Positions 59,941 through 64,000 of a stretch of 64,000 bases of DNA are shown in pieces; position 1 is the first letter of the stretch, and the number at the start of each line of letters is the position of its first letter. Location: the NCBI GenBank assembly GCA_049323895.1, contig JBMOKT010000017.1:22156-86155 (forward strand), read 5' to 3'. The position numbers and the translations under genes were made by a program. Below the pieces are notes generated by a model. It searched no databases and was not told the DNA's origin. It was given only the letters and a program-made list of their open reading frames with translations. This stretch comes from JBMOKT01 sp049323895 (GTDB taxonomy: Bacteria; Bacillota; Peptococcia; Peptococcales; BICA1-8).

Positions 59941-60318
59941 TTCTTATATTTTTTTAAGGAATTCATTCTATGTCAGTTATATCTAAAAGGATTCATTTTT
60001 GGTCAGTTTCTTGCTCACGGGATTCATTGTTGATTAGTTAGTTCTAGTGGGATTCATGCTTTGTCAGTTATTTCTTAAGGGATTCATTTTGAGTCAGTTA
60101 TATCTGTGTGATTCATTGTTTGTAAGTTACTTCTATTGTAATCTTCGATTGTCAGTTAAAAACTGACTAACAATGTTCACCTAGAAGCATCAACTGACTA
60201 ACAATCTCAACCCTTAAGCATTGTCTGACTAGCAATCTACACCCATTAGCCTTATCTGACTAGCAATCTTCACCCAAAAGCATTATCTGACCTACAATGT
60301 TTACCCATTAGCCTTGAG
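59941..60318. repeat. Cluster 3 of 30-bp-period repeats, two inverted halves
   Basis: Six or so units of about 30 bp (GGGATTCATT, then TTGTCAGTTATTTCTTAA) run from 59941 to about 60150. Then five units of 30-32 bp (TCTGACTAGCAATCTTCACC, then CAAAAGCATTA) run to 60318. The change of orientation lies at GTCAGTT-AAA-AACTGAC near 60159. The right half shares its consensus with the right half of cluster 1. The last unit supplies the final codons and stop of recD2. Confidence 0.85.
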
Positions 60319-62439
60319 CCTTTCTGCTAACTTCGTATTCCGCTGGCTGACGGTGTTATTTTTCACTGCCATGGCAAGGGCTCTGGCTGAACCGACCAAT
60401 ACCAGCACTTTTTTGGCCCTGGTCACACATGTGTATAGGAGGTTTCTCTGCAGCATCATATAGTGCTGTGTAACCAAAGGAGCTACTACAATCTTATACT
60501 CACTCCCCTGGCTTTTATGTACTGTAGTAGCATAGGCCAGTACAACTTCATCCAGTTCAGTCACATCATATTCTACGTCTACGTCATCAAATCTGATTTT
60601 TACCTGTTTATCTTCCAGATCAATATGGGTTATCCGGCCGATATCACCATTAAAAACATTTTTCTCATAATTATTCTTAATCTGCATTACTTTATCATAA
60701 AGCTTATACTTAACGCCCCCATTATTAAGAAATGTATTGTTGGGGTTTAACGCCTCCTGCAAAACTTCATTAAGGTTGCGTGCCCCTGCCTCCCCCCTCT
60801 GCATGGGGGTAATGACCTGTATATCACCTACTGGATCCACTCTGTAAAAGGCAGGTAGTCTTGTCTTGCAGAGGGATTTTATATGTTCCACAACTTTGCC
60901 CGGGTCCTCCTCCTTAATAAAAAAGAAATCATTTTCCTTACCGTTTTTCAATAGGGGGAACTCCCCCCTGTTAATGCGATGGGCGTTGGTAATTATCATA
61001 CTGCCTTGTGCCTGCCGGAAAATTCTTTTTAGTTCTATGACACTGACCAGACGGGAGGAAATAATATCCTTTAGGACATTGCCGGATCCCACAGAAGGTA
61101 GCTGGTCCACATCTCCCACCAGGATTACCACTGCCTCCCGGGGAATAGCCTTTAAAAGGTTATACATAAGTACAATATCAACCATAGATGTTTCATCGAT
61201 AATCAGGACATCACACTCCAGGGGATTATCTTTATTCCTCTGGTATCCTTCAGGAGGTTTAAACTCCAGTAAACGATGGATTGTTTTAGCTTCCATTCCC
61301 GTTGCCTCAGACATCCTTTTAGCGGCCCGCCCCGTAGGGGCTGCCAAAAGGATTTTGGCTCCCATTTTGGCAAATATTTTGATAATTGCTAAAGTAGTAG
61401 TGGTTTTACCCGTTCCCGGTCCTCCTGTCAAAACCATAAACTTAGCTGCTGCGGCAGTACCGATAGCTGCTGCCTGTACTTCATCGTAGCAGATGTTATT
61501 CTCCTTTTGGATTTCTGTTATGATACCCTCTAAGTCCCGGGAACTGAATTTATTTGCAACACCTGCCAATTCCTTAATAAGCTGGGCAGCACCTTCCTCG
61601 CTATAGTAAAGGGCTGGAAGATAAAAAGCATCCTCCCCTTCACTGATAACTTCTTTGCCCAGGCTCATTTTTACCAGAACAGAATTTAACTCTTGATGTT
61701 CTATTTCCAAAAGTTCTTGAGCATAGCTTTCCAATTGCTCCCGGGTAGCATAACAATGACCCTCGCTGGCTAATTGATTGAGAATATAAATAACTCCTGC
61801 CCGGCACCGTTCATAAGACTGGGGATTAAAACCCATTTTTTGGGCCAACTGATCTGCAGTCCTAAAGCCAATGCCCCAAATATCATCTGCTAAGCGGTAC
61901 GGATTTTCTTTGACAAGCTTTATACTTTCATTTCCATAGGTTTTATAAATTTTTACGGCAAAAGAGGTAGAAACACCATTGCCCTGCAAGAAAAGCATTA
62001 CATTCTTAATTTCCTTTTGCTCCTGCCACCCCTTCTGGATCATGTCTACCCTTTTTTGACCGATGCCTTCCACTTCTATTAAACGATGGCTTTCTTCCTC
62101 TATTATTCTTAAGGTATCCTCTTTAAATCGTTTGACTATGCGGCGGGCATTAACAGGTCCGACACCTTTTATCAAACCGCTCCCTAAATATTTTTCAATA
62201 CCGGCAACTGTGGCTGGAATAGATTCTTCTATCTTTTCTGCTACAAATTGCTTGCCATATTTACTATCCATTTTCCATGAACCATCTAAATTCAAGACAG
62301 AACCCACGCAAATTCCCGCCATATTGCCCACTACGGTAACCAATTCCGGATAACCTTTAGATTTTATTTTGATTACACTAAATCCATTTTCTTCATTGGT
62401 AAATGTAATCCGTTCCACAACACCGCTTAAGAACTCCAT
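60301..62439 (-). CDS. recD2: RecD2 (YrrC) 5'-3' DNA helicase
   Basis: SF1B helicase acting in DNA repair without RecBC. The 712-residue protein has an OB-like N-terminus (GVVERITFTNEENGFSVI) and helix-hairpin-helix repeats (GLIKGVGPVNARRIV, LIEVEGIGQKRVD). The helicase core has Walker A GGPGTGKT (339-346), DETSMVD and the late motif YATTVHKSQGSEY. ATG 62439 follows GGGAG; five residues of a longer frame are dropped. The end (KANG-stop) is read from the repeat cluster. Confidence 0.95.
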   Translation of the reverse strand: MEFLSGVVERITFTNEENGFSVIKIKSKGYPELVTVVGNMAGICVGSVLNLDGSWKMDSKYGKQFVAEKIEESIPATVAGIEKYLGSGLIKGVGPVNARRIVKRFKEDTLRIIEEESHRLIEVEGIGQKRVDMIQKGWQEQKEIKNVMLFLQGNGVSTSFAVKIYKTYGNESIKLVKENPYRLADDIWGIGFRTADQLAQKMGFNPQSYERCRAGVIYILNQLASEGHCYATREQLESYAQELLEIEHQELNSVLVKMSLGKEVISEGEDAFYLPALYYSEEGAAQLIKELAGVANKFSSRDLEGIITEIQKENNICYDEVQAAAIGTAAAAKFMVLTGGPGTGKTTTTLAIIKIFAKMGAKILLAAPTGRAAKRMSEATGMEAKTIHRLLEFKPPEGYQRNKDNPLECDVLIIDETSMVDIVLMYNLLKAIPREAVVILVGDVDQLPSVGSGNVLKDIISSRLVSVIELKRIFRQAQGSMIITNAHRINRGEFPLLKNGKENDFFFIKEEDPGKVVEHIKSLCKTRLPAFYRVDPVGDIQVITPMQRGEAGARNLNEVLQEALNPNNTFLNNGGVKYKLYDKVMQIKNNYEKNVFNGDIGRITHIDLEDKQVKIRFDDVDVEYDVTELDEVVLAYATTVHKSQGSEYKIVVAPLVTQHYMMLQRNLLYTCVTRAKKVLVLVGSARALAMAVKNNTVSQRNTKLAERLKANG

Positions 62440-62510
62440 TATCAATACTCCCACTATGTATTTCCCGCTACTTTTAAAAGCATCTATTTCTTCTAGTACT
62501 ATTTAACTAT

Positions 62511-62558
62511 AAAAAAGGCTTCAATTAAAGTATTTTATAATTTAAGGAAGCCTTTTTT
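62511..62558. repeat. Twin hairpin, first copy
   Basis: AAAAAAGGCTTC pairs with GAAGCCTTTTTT around a 24-nt AT-rich loop. It looks like a bidirectional terminator but lies in a divergent gap where no transcript should end. Confidence 0.75.
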
Positions 62559-62614
62559 GAAACTCATTACGGAAAGTGGAACACTAAGGAATTTTATACT
62601 TTCCTATTCGTTAT

Positions 62615-62663
62615 AAAAAAGGCTTCAATTAAAGTATTTTAATAATTTAAAGGAAGCCTTTTT
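62615..62663. repeat. Twin hairpin, second copy
   Basis: Nearly the same 49 bp repeated 104 bp further on (same stem, loop differing by a few inserted bases). Any transcript of pfkA starting upstream would pass through it, so it may attenuate. Confidence 0.75.
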
Positions 62664-62755
62664 AAATAAATTATTAAATACCCTATTAATATTTAAGTTA
62701 GTTTAATGAAGTGTTAATATTAAAGGGTGACAAATTTTTTAGAGGAGGGATTATG

Positions 62756-63832
62756 ATGCGGATTGGTGTTCTGACAGGAGGCGGTGATTGCCCAGGACTA
62801 AATGCGGTGATCCGGGCCATAACAAGAACAGCCATCTCCCATGGACATAAAGTCTTTGGCTTTAAGGATGGATTCAAGGGTCTTATTGAAAACAGGTACA
62901 TCTCATTAAACCATGACAGTGTATCAGGTATTCTTTTTAGAGGAGGAACAATTTTAGGGACAACCAATAGGGACAACCCTATGAAATACGAACAATCAGT
63001 TAACGGCAAAATACAGTATGTAGATATGTCAGTTGTTATTAATGAAAACTATAAAAACCTGGGATTAGACTGTTTAATAGTAATTGGCGGAGACGGAACC
63101 ATGAGAATGGCAAGGGAAATTGCCGCCAAAACCGATATAAAAGTGGTAGGTGTGCCTAAAACAATTGATAATGATATAGTTGGTACAGACATAACCTTTG
63201 GCTTTTCAACCGCAGTTGATGTAGCTGTGGAGGCTCTTGACAGGCTTCATTCTACTGCGGAATCCCATCATAGAGTTATGATCTTGGAAGTAATGGGCAG
63301 GGATGCCGGATGGATCGCTTTACATGCCGGTATTGCCGGTGGTGCAGATATAATTTTGATACCAGAAATACCTTACTCTTTAGAAGGCATCTCCAAGACA
63401 ATCCACGACAGGATTAAGCGAGGTAAACATTTTAGTTTGGTTATTGCCGCTGAGGGAGTTAAAACTACCCAAGGCCAGAACATAGTGAGGGATGTCATCG
63501 AAACAGATATCAGCCTGGTTAAGCTTGGCGGCATAAGCACCTGGTTAGCGGCAGCCATTGAAAAAACAAGCCATGTTGAATGCCGGGCAACAATTTTGGG
63601 ACATCTGCAAAGAGGGGGCTCCCCCAACAGCTTTGACCGGGTATTTTGTACCCAGCTGGGTGCTAAAGCCGTTGAGCTTATTTACGAAGAGAGATTCCAG
63701 GAAATGGTCGCACTAATTGACAATAAAATAACTAGTGTTCCTTTAGATATAGTTAAAGGGGTTAAGCTGGTTAATCCCCAAGACCCCCTTGTAAAGACAG
63801 CTAGGAATATTGGTATATCCTTTGGAGATTAA
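62756..63832 (+). CDS. pfkA: 6-phosphofructokinase, group with GGDG and PKTIDND
   Basis: Phosphorylates fructose 6-phosphate. The 358-residue protein has GVLTGGGDCPGLNAVIR, GGDG at 111-114 and PKTIDND at 134-140 with Lys135. Known pyrophosphate enzymes have GGDD and PKTIDND; Bacillus-type ATP enzymes have GGDG and PGTIDND. This mix is the group known from some Actinobacteria and Clostridia and is most likely ATP-dependent. Two ATGs are in a row; the second is 7 bp after AGGAGG. Longer than the 320-residue Bacillus type. The nearest glycolytic partner is not in the window. Confidence 0.92.
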   Translation: MRIGVLTGGGDCPGLNAVIRAITRTAISHGHKVFGFKDGFKGLIENRYISLNHDSVSGILFRGGTILGTTNRDNPMKYEQSVNGKIQYVDMSVVINENYKNLGLDCLIVIGGDGTMRMAREIAAKTDIKVVGVPKTIDNDIVGTDITFGFSTAVDVAVEALDRLHSTAESHHRVMILEVMGRDAGWIALHAGIAGGADIILIPEIPYSLEGISKTIHDRIKRGKHFSLVIAAEGVKTTQGQNIVRDVIETDISLVKLGGISTWLAAAIEKTSHVECRATILGHLQRGGSPNSFDRVFCTQLGAKAVELIYEERFQEMVALIDNKITSVPLDIVKGVKLVNPQDPLVKTARNIGISFGD

Positions 63833-63868
63833 ATGACAGGGGGACGCTATAAATGACAGGGGGACGCT
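63831..63868 (+). repeat. Two direct copies of AAATGACAGGGGGACGCT
   Basis: The 18-bp unit occurs at 63831 and again at 63851 (period 20), starting within the pfkA stop codon. The core TGACAGGGGGACG is close to the arms of the element at 5985-6059. Confidence 0.7.
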
Positions 63869-63936
63869 TATTAGAGACCACTGAAAAAGATATCATAATA
63901 ATTGGCAAATAGGGTATGGATTGTAGGAAAACAAAG

Positions 63937-63998
63937 AAAAACCCCCTAAAATCCGGTATAATAGAGTTGTTGAGACACTAATACCAGAGGGGGTTTTT
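63937..63998. other. Inverted repeat at the window edge
   Basis: AAAAACCCCCT and AGGGGGTTTTT enclose about 40 bp that include GGTATAATAG, a -10-like element. It may be a terminator-like structure or the terminal part of a mobile element continuing beyond 64000. The window ends too soon to tell. Confidence 0.4.
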
Positions 63999-64000
63999 CC

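Noticed and set aside
1..64000. tRNA, rRNA, intact insertion sequences or a replication origin
   Set aside because: None was recognised by reading. The DnaD/DnaI-type genes are not accompanied by dnaA, dnaN or clustered DnaA boxes. A tRNAscan/Infernal run would settle the RNA part.

Overview
The window looks like chromosome from an anaerobic, endospore-forming, low-GC Firmicute of the class Clostridia. The evidence is the sporulation genes spoIIGA, sigE, sigG and spoIIR, an oxygen-sensitive class III ribonucleotide reductase, a meso-DAP type MurE, acetoacetyl/butyryl-CoA type enzymes and a membrane polyferredoxin. A Peptococcaceae- or Syntrophomonas-like organism would fit, but the genus cannot be fixed from the sequence. 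Most genes from 1 to 46.9 kb lie on the minus strand, so that part reads from high to low coordinates.

Region by region. 62.7-64 kb: 6-phosphofructokinase (+). 60.3-62.4 kb: recD2 helicase. 55.7-59.9 kb: an ABC importer (lipoprotein, ATPase, permease), a secreted Trp-rich protein and a LysE-type exporter. 53.1-55.5 kb: a GH18 hydrolase and a small helical protein. 49.2-52.9 kb: a compact operon of a diguanylate cyclase, an HD-GYP phosphodiesterase and a two-gene RimK-like ATP-grasp ligase. 47.2-49.2 kb: M42 peptidase and a soluble chemoreceptor-like protein (+). 44.1-46.9 kb: a P-loop/Asp23-like protein, a DnaD-type protein and a DnaI-type helicase loader. 40.8-44 kb: M28 lipoprotein peptidase, small exporter, an unlisted 57-residue gene and a dihydrolipoyl dehydrogenase.

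21.4-39.9 kb is the division and cell-wall (dcw) cluster: mraZ, rsmH, ftsL, a PASTA penicillin-binding protein, murE, murF, mraY, murD, ftsW, murG, murC, murB, murA, ftsQ, ftsZ. ftsA is missing between ftsQ and ftsZ. In Bacillus subtilis ftsZ lies near spoIIGA-sigE-sigG-ylmC-ylmD. The same order is kept here but is interrupted by a 13-kb block (8-21 kb), by spoIIR, and by the nrdR-nrdD-nrdG operon. The block holds a nudix hydrolase, a CrcB fluoride channel, a polyferredoxin pair, a crotonase, and a sigma-54-controlled set of two thiolases, a GntP permease, a CoA-transferase and a short-chain dehydrogenase. That set would suit use of 3-hydroxybutyrate or acetoacetate.

Regulation visible in the DNA includes two NrdR boxes before nrdR, a phased MraZ operator before mraZ, and two sigma-54 promoters, each with upstream palindromes of the form TCTAAAATTTTAGA that probably bind the CBS-PAS-PAS-AAA+ activator. 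There is a spoIIG-like promoter with a long spacer and a sigma-F-like promoter before sigG.

The most unusual DNA is a family of imperfect repeats with a period near 30 bp (27.33-27.78, 31.52-31.68 and 59.94-60.32 kb). The clusters have oppositely oriented halves, and each runs into the 3' end of a minus-strand gene (murG, mraY, recD2) so that the repeat contains the stop codon. A second family of about 45-75 bp occurs at 8.87, 23.31, 53.0 and 55.01 kb. The strongest protein-level candidate for a little-described system is the cyclic-di-GMP/ATP-grasp operon at 49.2-52.9 kb.
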